DNA of 64,000 bases, from contig DXHX01000123.1 of NCBI GenBank assembly GCA_019113205.1, positions 62,001-126,000 of the forward strand. The letters are read 5' to 3'. The position numbers were made by a program, and so were the translations under genes. The DNA is from Candidatus Pseudogracilibacillus intestinigallinarum. Lineage in GTDB: Bacteria; Bacillota; Bacilli; Bacillales; Amphibacillaceae. The notes under the pieces were generated by a model that was given only the letters and a program-made list of their open reading frames with translations, was not told where the DNA came from and searched no databases. This document shows positions 1-9,827 of this stretch, piece by piece (within the stretch, counting starts at the first letter, position 1; every line of letters begins with the position of its first letter).

Positions 1-1
1 G

Positions 2-1051
2 GAAGCAAGAAAACTATGTCCAAATTTAATCGTTTTACGACCAAATTTTGAACGGTACCGAGAAATGTCAGCTAAAATTTTTAATATGTTATATGAAGTT
101 ACTCCTTTTATTGAACCAGTGTCTATTGATGAAGGGTATATGGATGTAACAGATCACGCAATACATCCACTTGAACTTGCCAAACAAATACAACAGCGTA
201 TTTTACATGAATTACATATTCCATCAAGCATTGGGATAGGACCGAATAAATTTTTGGCAAAAACCGCTTCAGATATGAAAAAGCCTTTAGGCATAACGGT
301 TTTAAGAATTCGCGATTTACAAGAAAAATTATGGCCGCTTCCTATTGATAAAATGTATGGGGTTGGGAAAAAAACGGCAGAAAAATTGCATAAAATTGAA
401 ATTCATACGATCGGTGATTTAGCATTAGCAGATGATTATATATTAAGCCAGTTACTAGGCATTAATGGAGAACGATTGAAAAATCGAGCAAATGGCGTTG
501 ACCCAAGACATGTTGATCCCGATTCGATTCATGATTTTAAAAGTATCGGAAATTCACAAACTTTGCCATATGATTCTGATGAGGAGCAACAATTAAAACA
601 ATTGCTTCATCAACTTGCAATGCGGGTAGAAGAAAGATTGCAGCGTCGAGAATTAAAAGGTAAAACAGTGCAACTGATGATTCGTGATAAAGATCGAAAA
701 ACGATGACACGTAGTAAAAAATTGCCTTTTTATATTGATACGAAAGAGGAAATTATGCTTGTAATCGATGAGTTATTTCAATTACATTGGAACAAAGAAC
801 CGGTACGCTTATTAGGAGTGACGGTACAAGATTTACTTGAAAAGCAACATGTCGTAAAACAATTAAGCTTGTTTTCGTATGAACAAGATGAAAAGGAAAA
901 TAGAGTAAATGAAACCATTCAACAACTTGAGAAGAAGTTTGGAGAAAATTTATTTATTTCCTTAGATAACGAAGAAAAACAAGCTAAAAATAAGTTATTG
1001 CGAACGAGTTTCCAAAAAGATTTTTTAGATGACTATAAACATAAGAAATAA
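2..1051 (+). CDS. dinB: DNA polymerase IV (Y-family), 5' end cut by window edge
   Basis: The reading frame is open from base 2, so the gene starts upstream of the window and about 350 C-terminal residues are visible. PVSIDEGYMDVTD carries the catalytic acidic pair of Y-family polymerases. It is followed by the helix-hairpin-helix stretch (GIGPNKFLAKTASDMKKP, then MYGVGKKTAEKL) and the little-finger domain. The C-terminal part contains QLSLF, a typical sliding-clamp binding motif. The product would carry out error-prone translesion synthesis. A bidirectional hairpin follows the stop codon. The N-terminal palm with the first catalytic aspartate lies outside the window. Confidence 0.93.
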   Translation, partial: EARKLCPNLIVLRPNFERYREMSAKIFNMLYEVTPFIEPVSIDEGYMDVTDHAIHPLELAKQIQQRILHELHIPSSIGIGPNKFLAKTASDMKKPLGITVLRIRDLQEKLWPLPIDKMYGVGKKTAEKLHKIEIHTIGDLALADDYILSQLLGINGERLKNRANGVDPRHVDPDSIHDFKSIGNSQTLPYDSDEEQQLKQLLHQLAMRVEERLQRRELKGKTVQLMIRDKDRKTMTRSKKLPFYIDTKEEIMLVIDELFQLHWNKEPVRLLGVTVQDLLEKQHVVKQLSLFSYEQDEKENRVNETIQQLEKKFGENLFISLDNEEKQAKNKLLRTSFQKDFLDDYKHKK

Positions 1052-1098
1052 AACATCCTCATACAATGCCACGAATGTTGCATAGGAGGATGTTTTAT
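1051..1098. terminator. Bidirectional terminator between dinB and the aldehyde dehydrogenase gene
   Basis: AAACATCCTC pairs with GAGGATGTTT around a 26-nt loop, with A/T-rich tracts on both sides. It sits between two convergent genes, so it can end both transcripts. Confidence 0.75.
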
Positions 1099-1106
1099 TT
1101 TTATTA

Positions 1107-2468
1107 TTAACGAAACAACTTTTTTGCAATGCTTTCTGTTAGCTTACTGCCTGGATAGCGGACTGGAATGTCAAAAGCATTCGTCTGTTTTAAAACGCTT
1201 TTTTTGTGTGAAAATGTGTCAAAACTTGCTTTTCCATGATAGGCACCGATTCCACTTTGACCGACACCACCAAATGGTAAATGAGGGTTTGCTAAATGAT
1301 ACAATGTATCGTTGATGCAACCACCTCCAAATGAAAGAGAAGATAATACTTTTTCTTCTTCTTTTTTATCTGTACCAAAATAATATAAAGCTAGAGGCTT
1401 CTCTTCTGTACGAACTTTTTCAATTACATCATCAATATGGTCATAAGTAAGTATAGGCAAAATTGGTCCGAAAATTTCATCTTTCATCACTGGGTCATCC
1501 CAAGTAACATTATCCATAATGGTTGGAGCAATTCGTAAATCCCCTTGATGAACTTGTCCACCAAAAATTACTTTTTTCGGTTCGATTAATGTACGTAGAC
1601 GATGGAAATGGCTCTCATTTACGATACGGACATAATCATCATTTTTTAATGGATCCTTTTTGTATAATTTCGTGATTTCTTTTTGGAGAAGCAATAAAAA
1701 TTTCTTCTTTACCTTTTTCTGAACATATATATAGTCTGGTGCGACACATGTTTGTCCTGCATTAGTAAATTTCCCCCATGCAATCCGCTTTGCGGCATAA
1801 GGCAAATGAGCATATTTACTAACAATTGTCGGACTTTTTCCACCTAATTCTAATGTGAAAGGTGTTACATGACGGCTTGCTTGTTCCATGACAATTTTTC
1901 CAACATTTGTACTACCTGTAAAAAAGATATAATCAAATCGTTGCTCTAATAAGGATTGACTAATATGTTTATCTCCTTCTACAACTTTGAGAAATGCTGG
2001 ATCAAATGTAGCATCGATCATTTCTTTTATTAATTTAGAGCAGTTCGGTGTCAGTTCAGATGGCTTTAATACAACGGTATTTCCTGCTGCAATCGCACCA
2101 ATCACTGGAGCGATAGCTAATTGAATCGGATAGTTCCAAGGTGCAATAATTAATGTAACGCCATATGGTTCTGATCGAACATAACCTTTCGTTCCTTTAT
2201 GTGTAAAGGGTGTTTCTACTTTTTTATGTTCCATCCATTTTTTTAAATGTTTTAAAGTAAAATTAATTTCTGTATGCAAAATACCTATTTCGGTTGTTAA
2301 CGATTCATGTTTTGATTTGTTTAAATCTGCTTTTAATGCATCATACATATCATTTTCGTATTTTTGCAACATCTCTTTTAATATGGTTAACTGTTTAATG
2401 CGAAATGCATAACTTTTTGTTTTATTTGTAAAGAAGTATGCCTTTTGTTGTTGAACGAGCTTTTCCAT
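1107..2468 (-). CDS. NAD(P)-dependent aldehyde dehydrogenase (class 3 / YwdH-like)
   Basis: The product has 453 residues, typical of the shorter class 3 ALDH branch that oxidises fatty or aromatic aldehydes. Visible motifs are the cofactor-side APWNYP, FTGSTNVGK, the catalytic glutamate loop ELGGKSPTIV and the nucleophile in NAGQTCVAPDY. The start ATG has a good Shine-Dalgarno (AAGGAGG) at normal spacing. The gene lies 15 bp downstream of rnz on the same strand, so the two may be cotranscribed. Substrate range cannot be read from sequence; B. subtilis YwdH is the closest family name I recognise. Confidence 0.88.
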   Translation of the reverse strand: MEKLVQQQKAYFFTNKTKSYAFRIKQLTILKEMLQKYENDMYDALKADLNKSKHESLTTEIGILHTEINFTLKHLKKWMEHKKVETPFTHKGTKGYVRSEPYGVTLIIAPWNYPIQLAIAPVIGAIAAGNTVVLKPSELTPNCSKLIKEMIDATFDPAFLKVVEGDKHISQSLLEQRFDYIFFTGSTNVGKIVMEQASRHVTPFTLELGGKSPTIVSKYAHLPYAAKRIAWGKFTNAGQTCVAPDYIYVQKKVKKKFLLLLQKEITKLYKKDPLKNDDYVRIVNESHFHRLRTLIEPKKVIFGGQVHQGDLRIAPTIMDNVTWDDPVMKDEIFGPILPILTYDHIDDVIEKVRTEEKPLALYYFGTDKKEEEKVLSSLSFGGGCINDTLYHLANPHLPFGGVGQSGIGAYHGKASFDTFSHKKSVLKQTNAFDIPVRYPGSKLTESIAKKLFR

Positions 2469-2483
2469 TGGAATATAGCCTCC

Positions 2484-3404
2484 TTATTTAATAGTATATT
2501 GATAAAAATCATATGCAATCGTTACATTTGGAAAAATCTCTGTTGCTTCTTCTAATAATAATGGTATATGCTCTTTTTGATAGCGTGATGAAATATGTGT
2601 CAAAATTAAATGTTGTACATTTCCTTTTTTAGCAATAGTTGCTGCATCTTTCGTCGTGGAATGAAAATACTGTTTTGCTAATTCAGGATTTTCTTTAGAA
2701 AATGTCGCTTCATGAATGAGAAGATCTGCTCCTTTTACAAAATCAGGTAAAGAAGAAACATAACGTGTATCTCCTAAAATCACAACTTTTCTTCCTTTTT
2801 TTGCATCTCCAATGAAATCTTTTCGGTATAAAATTGTACCATCGTCTAAGGTTACTCGCTCATTTTCTTTAATTTGCTTATAAATCGGTCCTGGAGTAAT
2901 ACCGATTTCACGTAATTTATCCACTTGTAGTTCACCAATTTTATCTTTTTCTGTTATTTTATAACCGAAACTTTTCATATTATGATCAAGCAAAATAGTC
3001 TCTACTACATACGATTCTTCGTCAATTAATAAACATGGTTCATCAAATTCCACAATATCAATATCGTATGCAAGGTGTGTTTCGCTCACAAGTAAACTTG
3101 TTTCAATAAAGTTTTTAATTCCTTTTGGGCCATAAACGATGACTTCATCATCACCACCTAAAAAGGATCGGCTACTAAGTAAACCTGGTAGACCGAATAT
3201 GTGGTCGCCATGTAAATGGGTAATAAATATTTTTTTAATCTTTCGTGGTTTTAATGTCGTATGTAAAATTTGATGTTGTGTTGCTTCACCACAATCAAAC
3301 ATCCATAATTCATTTATTTCTTGTAGCATATCTAATATGATTGATGTGACATTTCGTTCTTTTGAAGGAATACCAGCACCCGTACCTAAAAATGTAATAT
3401 CCAT
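2484..3404 (-). CDS. rnz: Ribonuclease Z (tRNA 3' endonuclease)
   Basis: This 306-residue metallo-beta-lactamase-fold protein removes 3' trailers from tRNA precursors. THLHGDH is the zinc-binding motif II, FLGTGAGIPSKERN is the family N-terminus, and the later LGDT and LTHISSRY supply the remaining ligands. An in-frame ATG lies 15 bases upstream, but it overlaps the Shine-Dalgarno GGGAG; the ATG at 3404 is correctly spaced and gives the standard N-terminus MDITFLG. The gene is divergent from mutS. Confidence 0.94.
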   Translation of the reverse strand: MDITFLGTGAGIPSKERNVTSIILDMLQEINELWMFDCGEATQHQILHTTLKPRKIKKIFITHLHGDHIFGLPGLLSSRSFLGGDDEVIVYGPKGIKNFIETSLLVSETHLAYDIDIVEFDEPCLLIDEESYVVETILLDHNMKSFGYKITEKDKIGELQVDKLREIGITPGPIYKQIKENERVTLDDGTILYRKDFIGDAKKGRKVVILGDTRYVSSLPDFVKGADLLIHEATFSKENPELAKQYFHSTTKDAATIAKKGNVQHLILTHISSRYQKEHIPLLLEEATEIFPNVTIAYDFYQYTIK

Positions 3405-3537
3405 ATGTAAAACTCCCATCTTGCGTATATACCTCTAGTATATACATTTTCCACGAATGGTGCGATTGTAAACTATTTTAAAGTTTTTTAACTATGATAT
3501 AATATTTGTAGTATTTTTAATGTTGGGGGATACAACT

Positions 3538-6105
3538 ATGTCAAAAGTGACACCGATGATGGAACAATATTTACGAATAAAAGCAGCACATGAAGATGCA
3601 TTTTTATTTTTCCGGTTAGGAGATTTTTATGAGTTATTTCATGAAGATGCTATTAAAGCTGCACAAGAACTAGAAATTACATTAACAAAACGTGATGAAG
3701 ATACACCAATGTGCGGTGTACCACATCATTCGGCAGAAGGATATATTAAAACATTAGTAGATAGAGGATATAAAGTAGCGATATGTGAACAAGTAGAAGA
3801 CCCTAAAAAGGCAAAGGGTGTTGTAAAACGTGAAGTTGTCCAATTGATTACTCCCGGAACGGTCATGGAGTCATCGATGTTACGAGAAAATGAAAGTAAT
3901 TATATTGCGAGTCTTTCATATTTTGAAGAAGATGGTAGTTTTATAATCGTGTACCATGAATTGTCAACAGGAGAATCACAAATTGTCCGTGTTGCAGATG
4001 AGTTTTCACGTGTTATTCATGAATTAGCAAATCGGAAAGTAAAAGAAGTCGTCGTCAGTACGGCATTTCCACAAATACATATCGATGAGATTAGATCAAC
4101 TCTACAGTTGCTAATCTCTTATGAAGATGAGGTTAATTTTATTGGGGAATTTCGTCATTTATACGATGATTTAAACGATGAACAATTTATTCATGCGTTT
4201 AGTCGTATGTTAAATTATATTGCACATACTCAAAAGCGATCGTTACACCATTTACAAAACCCAGAAATAATTGAATTAAAACAATATTTAACACTGGATA
4301 TGTATGCAAAGCGTAATTTAGAACTAACAGAAACATTTATTAAAAAAGGAAAATATGGTTCACTTTTATGGGTGCTAGATAAAACAGTGACAGCAATGGG
4401 AGCAAGGATGTTAAAAAAATGGATAGAACGTCCACTCATTCACCAAGTATCCATTGAAAGTCGCCTACAAATTGTTCAGTCGATGATGGAACACTTTATG
4501 GAACGGGATCAATTACAGGAAGCACTTCGTTCCGTTTACGATTTAGAGAGACTTGCGGGAAGAATTTCTTTTGGAAATGTAAATGCAAGGGACTTATTAC
4601 AATTAAAACAATCGTTACAACAAATTCCACAAATTAAAAATGTATTATCGTTGATTGACGTAAAAGAAGTGGCAAAATTGAATGAATCGCTCCATTATCC
4701 AACACAGTTAGTTGATCTATTAGAGCGAAGTTTAAAAGAAGATGCACCGATGACGATTAAAGAAGGAAATATTATTAAAGATGGATATAATGATCAACTA
4801 GATGAATATCGTCACGCATTAAGACATGGAAAAGATTGGATTTTACAATTAGAACAAGAAGAACGAGCATTAACGAATATTAAATCACTTAAAGTAGGTT
4901 TCAATAAAGTGTTCGGGTATTATATTGAAGTAACACATGCAAACAAGCATTTACTTCCAGAAGGTCGCTATGAACGTAAACAGACGTTACGCAATGCGGA
5001 ACGCTATATTAGACCTGAACTAAAAGAAAAAGTAGCAATCATTTTAGAGGCACAGGAAAAAAGCGTTGAATTAGAATATGATTTATTCGTTGAAGTTCGT
5101 GATACATTAAAAGAGGATATTATCATTATTCAAAAACTTGCCTCTGTGATAAGTGAAATTGACGTTTTACAATCTTTTGCTGAGGTAAGTGAAGCAAATA
5201 ACTATGTGAAACCGACCTTCGTTGAAAATACGGTAACGATTAAAAATGGCCGTCATCCAGTTATTGAGAAAGTAATCGACGATGGTTCATTCGTGCCAAA
5301 TGATGTATATCTAAATGATGATGATTTTATTTTACTTATTACTGGACCAAACATGTCTGGGAAGAGTACCTATATGCGTCAGCTAGCATTAACGATCATT
5401 ATGGCGCAAATTGGTTGTTTCGTTCCAGCAGATGAGGCAAATTTACAAATTTTCGATCAAATTTTCACGAGAATTGGTGCTGCAGATGATTTAGTAAGTG
5501 GACAAAGTACGTTTATGGTGGAGATGTTAGAAGCAAACTTTGCTCTACAACATGCAACGGAAAAAAGTTTAATTTTATTTGATGAAATTGGGCGTGGGAC
5601 AAGCACATATGATGGTATGGCATTAGCGAATGCGATTGTAGAATATATTCATGATGACGTAAAAGCGAAGACGTTATTTTCTACGCATTATCATGAATTA
5701 ACTGATTTAGAAGAATCGCTTGATGGAGTAAAAAATATTTATGTTCGTGCCGAGGAATATGATGAAAAGATAGTCTTTTTGCATAAAATAGAAGAAGGGC
5801 GAGCGAATGAAAGTTACGGAATTCATGTTGCTAAATTAGCTGATATGCCAGATGCACTCATTGACCGTGCACAAGTTATACTGGAAGCTTTAGAAGGTTC
5901 TGCTAAAGAAGTGTCAACGATGAACGAAACACAAGCTCAATTATCGTTTTTTGGAGAGATAGAAGAATCACCGAAAAAAGAAAAAGGTAAGCGAGTGGAA
6001 CATCATGAAGTAATGAAACAACTACGAGAAATTAATTTATTAGAAACGACACCGATGGATGCAATGAATATATTATATGAATTGCATAAAAAAGCGAAAC
6101 AGTAA
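3538..6105 (+). CDS. mutS: DNA mismatch repair protein MutS
   Basis: The 855-residue product recognises mismatches and small loops. The mismatch-reading Phe-X-Glu is seen in FFRLGDFYELF near the N-terminus. The Walker A is GPNMSGKSTYMRQ, and Walker B and signature follow (LILFDEIGRGTSTYDG). Near the C-terminus QAQLSFF looks like a sliding-clamp binding motif. The start at 3538 is preceded by GGGGG at correct spacing; a longer frame from 3520 includes that ribosome site and is unlikely. mutL follows 17 bp later, so the two form an operon. cotE, the B. subtilis neighbour upstream, is not here. Confidence 0.97.
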   Translation: MSKVTPMMEQYLRIKAAHEDAFLFFRLGDFYELFHEDAIKAAQELEITLTKRDEDTPMCGVPHHSAEGYIKTLVDRGYKVAICEQVEDPKKAKGVVKREVVQLITPGTVMESSMLRENESNYIASLSYFEEDGSFIIVYHELSTGESQIVRVADEFSRVIHELANRKVKEVVVSTAFPQIHIDEIRSTLQLLISYEDEVNFIGEFRHLYDDLNDEQFIHAFSRMLNYIAHTQKRSLHHLQNPEIIELKQYLTLDMYAKRNLELTETFIKKGKYGSLLWVLDKTVTAMGARMLKKWIERPLIHQVSIESRLQIVQSMMEHFMERDQLQEALRSVYDLERLAGRISFGNVNARDLLQLKQSLQQIPQIKNVLSLIDVKEVAKLNESLHYPTQLVDLLERSLKEDAPMTIKEGNIIKDGYNDQLDEYRHALRHGKDWILQLEQEERALTNIKSLKVGFNKVFGYYIEVTHANKHLLPEGRYERKQTLRNAERYIRPELKEKVAIILEAQEKSVELEYDLFVEVRDTLKEDIIIIQKLASVISEIDVLQSFAEVSEANNYVKPTFVENTVTIKNGRHPVIEKVIDDGSFVPNDVYLNDDDFILLITGPNMSGKSTYMRQLALTIIMAQIGCFVPADEANLQIFDQIFTRIGAADDLVSGQSTFMVEMLEANFALQHATEKSLILFDEIGRGTSTYDGMALANAIVEYIHDDVKAKTLFSTHYHELTDLEESLDGVKNIYVRAEEYDEKIVFLHKIEEGRANESYGIHVAKLADMPDALIDRAQVILEALEGSAKEVSTMNETQAQLSFFGEIEESPKKEKGKRVEHHEVMKQLREINLLETTPMDAMNILYELHKKAKQ

Positions 6106-6122
6106 GAGAGGAGTATTTTCGT

Positions 6123-7958
6123 TTGAATATAAGACAACTACCACAAAATTTAGCGAATAAAATCGCGGCAGGTGAAGTGGTAGAAAGGCCAGCATCTGTC
6201 GTGAAAGAATTAGTAGAAAATAGTATTGACGCAAATAGTACAGATATACGAGTCACTTTAAAAGAGGCAGGCCTATTAGAAATAAAAGTCACAGATAATG
6301 GGGATGGAATTTCAGAAGCGGATTCTAAACGTGCGTTTATGCGACATGCAACGAGTAAAATTGCTTATGATCAAGACTTGTTTCATATTCGTTCATTAGG
6401 TTTCCGTGGAGAAGCTCTTGCAAGTATTGCTTCTGTTAGTAAATTAACGATAGAAACTTCGACTGGAGACAAAGCGGGAACGAAACTTTATATGGAAGGC
6501 GGAGAATTTAAAGAAGAAGGAAAAAGTACTGCGCGTAAAGGTACAGAGATTACTGTGTGCGAACTTTTTTATAATACACCTGCGCGTTTAAAATATATGA
6601 AAACCATTCATACAGAATTGGGACATATTACGGATCTAATGAATCGTTATGCATTAGCACATCCACATATACGTTTTACACTTGTCCATAATGATAAAAC
6701 AATCTTTAATTCGAAAGGGAACGGGAATTTATTACAAGTAATTAGTGAAATTTATGGGATGCAAGTAGCCCGTAATATGTATAAAGTTGAGGCAGAATCA
6801 TTAGATTTTCATGTTTCGGGATTTATCTCAAAACCAGAGGTGACAAGATCAAACCGTAACTTTATGACGACGATTGTAAATGGAAGATATATTAAAAGTC
6901 AGGCACTGAATTTTGCAATTACGCGAGCATATGATACATTACTGCCTATTCACCGTTATCCGGTTGTCGTATTGCATATTGAACTAGATCCTATATTAGT
7001 GGATGTGAATGTGCATCCGACAAAATTAGAAGTTCGTTTTAGTAAAGAAAAGGAATTAGTGCAATTAATTGAAACACTTATTCGTGATACATTTAAATCG
7101 AAAACATTAATCCCACAAATTGATCAACTACCGAAACGTGAAAAATTAAAAACAGAGCAAGCTTCTATTCCGCTTGTCATGCCATCACAAAATGATGAAA
7201 ATGAAATTGCGGTAACATTACAGCAATTGGACGAGGAACAAGGAAATCGTTCTTTTGATGTAAATATTCATCAAGTAGAAGAAACGATTCCACCCTTAAT
7301 AGACGATGAAGGTACAGAAAATTATTTAGATGATGACATCATGCAAGAACAAACGGAAAATGTACGAAATGAAGAAAGAATCCCAATGATGTATCCAATT
7401 GGTCAATTACAAGGGACATATATATTGGCACAAAATGAAAATGGATTATATATGATTGATCAACATGCTGCACAGGAACGTATTAAGTATGAATTTTTCA
7501 AAAAAAAATTAGGGAATCCTATTAATGAATGGCAACAACTTTTAATGCCTTTAACATTTGAATTTACAACAAATGAAATATTGTTTTTAGATAAACATAA
7601 ACAATTATTTGAAGATGTTGGATTATATTTGGAACCATTTGGAGGACAAACTTATGCGGTCCGTTCTTATCCAAATTGGTTCCCGGCAGGAGAGGAAGAA
7701 GCTATCATTCGTGATATGGTGGAACAAGTAATTAAAGATGGGACAATTAACGTCGAGAAAATTCGTGAAGAATTAGCGATTTTAATGTCTTGTAAACGAT
7801 CTATTAAAGCAAATCATTACTTAAATACAGATGAAATGACTCGATTATTAGAAGACTTACGAATGATGGAAGATCCTTTTACATGTCCACATGGAAGACC
7901 GGTTATTATTCATTATACGTACTATGAAATTGAAAAAATGTTTAAAAGAATTATGTAA
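6123..7958 (+). CDS. mutL: DNA mismatch repair protein MutL
   Basis: This 611-residue GHKL ATPase couples MutS to downstream repair. The N-terminal ATPase motifs are present: ELVENSIDA, DNGDGI and FRGEALASI. The C-terminal endonuclease motif DQHAAQERIKYE indicates a nicking-competent MutL, as in organisms lacking MutH, with the later CPHGRP motif. Translation appears to start at TTG (6123), preceded by GAGAGGAG at about 10 nt. It is 17 bp downstream of mutS. Confidence 0.96.
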   Translation: MNIRQLPQNLANKIAAGEVVERPASVVKELVENSIDANSTDIRVTLKEAGLLEIKVTDNGDGISEADSKRAFMRHATSKIAYDQDLFHIRSLGFRGEALASIASVSKLTIETSTGDKAGTKLYMEGGEFKEEGKSTARKGTEITVCELFYNTPARLKYMKTIHTELGHITDLMNRYALAHPHIRFTLVHNDKTIFNSKGNGNLLQVISEIYGMQVARNMYKVEAESLDFHVSGFISKPEVTRSNRNFMTTIVNGRYIKSQALNFAITRAYDTLLPIHRYPVVVLHIELDPILVDVNVHPTKLEVRFSKEKELVQLIETLIRDTFKSKTLIPQIDQLPKREKLKTEQASIPLVMPSQNDENEIAVTLQQLDEEQGNRSFDVNIHQVEETIPPLIDDEGTENYLDDDIMQEQTENVRNEERIPMMYPIGQLQGTYILAQNENGLYMIDQHAAQERIKYEFFKKKLGNPINEWQQLLMPLTFEFTTNEILFLDKHKQLFEDVGLYLEPFGGQTYAVRSYPNWFPAGEEEAIIRDMVEQVIKDGTINVEKIREELAILMSCKRSIKANHYLNTDEMTRLLEDLRMMEDPFTCPHGRPVIIHYTYYEIEKMFKRIM

Positions 7959-8025
7959 TATGTATACAATGCCCCCTATTTGCTTATCATAGTAAAACAA
8001 GTGAATGTGTAAGGAGGATAAGTAA

Positions 8026-8468
8026 ATGGGTAGAACGACAATACATTTATTTTTAAATCGGCTCCTAGCAAACTATTTTACAGTATATGTGAAATTGTTT
8101 CGTTACCAACATTATATAAAAGGAGCACATTTTCAACCTTATCAAATATTTTTTACGTCGTTGCAAAAAGAGTTAGATGATAAATTCATAGGTTAGCATC
8201 TTATATTACATCCATTAATGGTAGACCATTTTGTACGATGGAAAAATTTCTTCAAGAGAAAACAATTGAAGAGGCCACCGCAGACGATGAATTACATGAA
8301 ATGTTTGCACAGCTCGTACATGACTTCACAAAAATGAAACGAGAAATTATTCATCATGGTTTAAAGGAAGTGGATGAGTGTAAAGATATGATGACGAAGC
8401 ATTTTTTGATGGATCATTTAATTCAATTACAACATCATATTTCAACATGTCTCACATATGAAAAATAA
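8026..8468 (+). pseudogene. Frameshifted Dps/ferritin-like gene
   Basis: A strong ribosome site (AAGGAGG) precedes the ATG at 8026. The first frame reads LANYFTVYVKLFRYQHYIKG, the Dps N-terminal helix, but ends at TAG (8194) after about 56 codons. The matching continuation (LASYITSINGRPFCTMEKF, then a C-terminal helix ending near 8468) lies in another frame from about 8193, so one indel near 8190 separates the halves. Key ferroxidase positions also differ from the family: the histidine of the usual NxHW motif is Gln and the LHE histidine is replaced by Tyr. Iron storage or DNA protection by this copy is therefore unlikely. An assembly error could explain the frameshift but not the changed residues. 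Confidence 0.7.
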
Positions 8469-8489
8469 ATAAACAAGGCGGAATTGTAC

Positions 8490-9431
8490 GTGGAGAAAGA
8501 GAAAGTTATTGTGATTGTAGGTCCGACAGCAATTGGAAAAACGGACCTTAGTATTCAATTAGCAAAAGAGTTACAAACAGAGATTATAAGCGGGGACTCT
8601 ATGCAAGTATATAAAGGAATGGATATCGGTACTGGAAAAATAACAAAAGAAGAGATGGCCGATATTCCACACTATATGCTAAATATCCGGCAACCAAATG
8701 AAGATTTTTCGGTTGCTACATTTAAAGAGTTAGTGGAAGAACATATAAAAGTAATAAATGAAAAAGGGAAAATACCTATTATTGTTGGTGGTACTGGCTT
8801 ATATATTCAAGCAGTGTTATTTGATTACCAGTTTTCAGAACAAAAAAGGGATGAAAAATTTACAAAAGAATTAGAGAACTTGCTCGAAAGAGAAGGAAAT
8901 ATCGCTTTACATGAAAAGTTGAAAAAAGTAGACCCGATTCAAGCAAGTAAAATTCATCCAAATAACTATCGTCGTGTTATTCGTGCATTAGAAGTATTTG
9001 AATCGACTGGAAAAACGATGACAGAACGACATAAGACACAAAACAAAACGAGTAAGTATGATTATGTGTTAATCGGTTTAGAAATGAACCGGGACAAATT
9101 GTATGACCGAATTAATCGTCGGGTAGAGAAAATGGTGCAAGACGGTTTAGTAGAAGAAGTAAGAGCATTGTATGATAAGGGTTTTAGCGATACACAAGCG
9201 ATGAAGGCGATTGGTTATAAAGAGATAATTCCTTATTTAGAACAAGAAATGTCTTTAGATGAAGCGGTTAGTATTTTACAACGAAATTCTCGGCGCTATG
9301 CTAAAAGGCAATATACTTGGTTTAAAAATCAGATGGATGTGACGTGGTTTGATGCAGAAAAAGTTGCAAATCCTACTTATTTAAAAGGAATTTTGCAATA
9401 TATTGAAAATTCAGTTACAAAAACGAAGTAA
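8490..9431 (+). CDS. miaA: tRNA dimethylallyltransferase
   Basis: The enzyme adds dimethylallyl to A37 of tRNAs reading UNN codons. The P-loop GPTAIGKTDLS, the substrate stretch SGDSMQVYKGMDIGTGK, GGTGLYIQAV and the C-terminal RNSRRYAKRQYTWFK are family signatures. Start: GTG at 8490 lies 8 nt after AAGGCGG, while the TTG at 8484 is too close to it, giving 313 residues. It precedes hfq in the usual miaA-hfq order. Confidence 0.94.
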   Translation: MEKEKVIVIVGPTAIGKTDLSIQLAKELQTEIISGDSMQVYKGMDIGTGKITKEEMADIPHYMLNIRQPNEDFSVATFKELVEEHIKVINEKGKIPIIVGGTGLYIQAVLFDYQFSEQKRDEKFTKELENLLEREGNIALHEKLKKVDPIQASKIHPNNYRRVIRALEVFESTGKTMTERHKTQNKTSKYDYVLIGLEMNRDKLYDRINRRVEKMVQDGLVEEVRALYDKGFSDTQAMKAIGYKEIIPYLEQEMSLDEAVSILQRNSRRYAKRQYTWFKNQMDVTWFDAEKVANPTYLKGILQYIENSVTKTK

Positions 9432-9532
9432 AATAAGGTACAATAAACATATATACGTAAGATTGGCGTAGGTTCAAATGAATTCATTTAACCTTGTCTT
9501 CTTTAATAAAGATAGAAAAAGGAGGAAGAAGC

Positions 9533-9766
9533 ATGGCACAGACAGTGAATATTCAGGATCATTATTTGAATCAACTTAGGAAAGAACGTATTGCGGTAAC
9601 AGTGTTTTTAACAAATGGATTTCAATTAAGAGGGGTCGTCAAAGCATTTGACAATTTTACCGTTTTATTAGAAACGGAAGGAAAACAACAATTGATTTAC
9701 AAACATGCGATTTCAACGTTCGCACCATCCAAAAATGTTCCTTTAGATACGAAAGAGGAAGAGTAA
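9533..9766 (+). CDS. hfq: RNA chaperone Hfq
   Basis: The 77-residue Sm-like protein assembles as a hexameric RNA-binding ring. The Sm1 region ([20 protein letters not shown]) and the Sm2 YKHAIST are present. The ATG at 9533 follows AAGGAGGAAG. The short acidic C-terminus (TKEEE) is typical of the Bacillus type. A strong terminator follows immediately. Confidence 0.96.
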   Translation: MAQTVNIQDHYLNQLRKERIAVTVFLTNGFQLRGVVKAFDNFTVLLETEGKQQLIYKHAISTFAPSKNVPLDTKEEE

Positions 9767-9777
9767 AACGCGAAAAG

Positions 9778-9823
9778 GAAGCTTAGGTAATTGATATAAA
9801 TAAATACCTAAGCTTCTTTTTTT
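9778..9823 (+). terminator. Rho-independent terminator of miaA-hfq
   Basis: GAAGCTTAGGTA pairs perfectly with TACCTAAGCTTC (12 bp) and is followed by seven Ts. The uppP remnant begins directly after the T-run. Confidence 0.93.
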
Positions 9824-9827
9824 GTGT

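Noticed and set aside
9494-9532. N-terminal extension of hfq
   Set aside because: It contains the Shine-Dalgarno site of the standard start at 9533.
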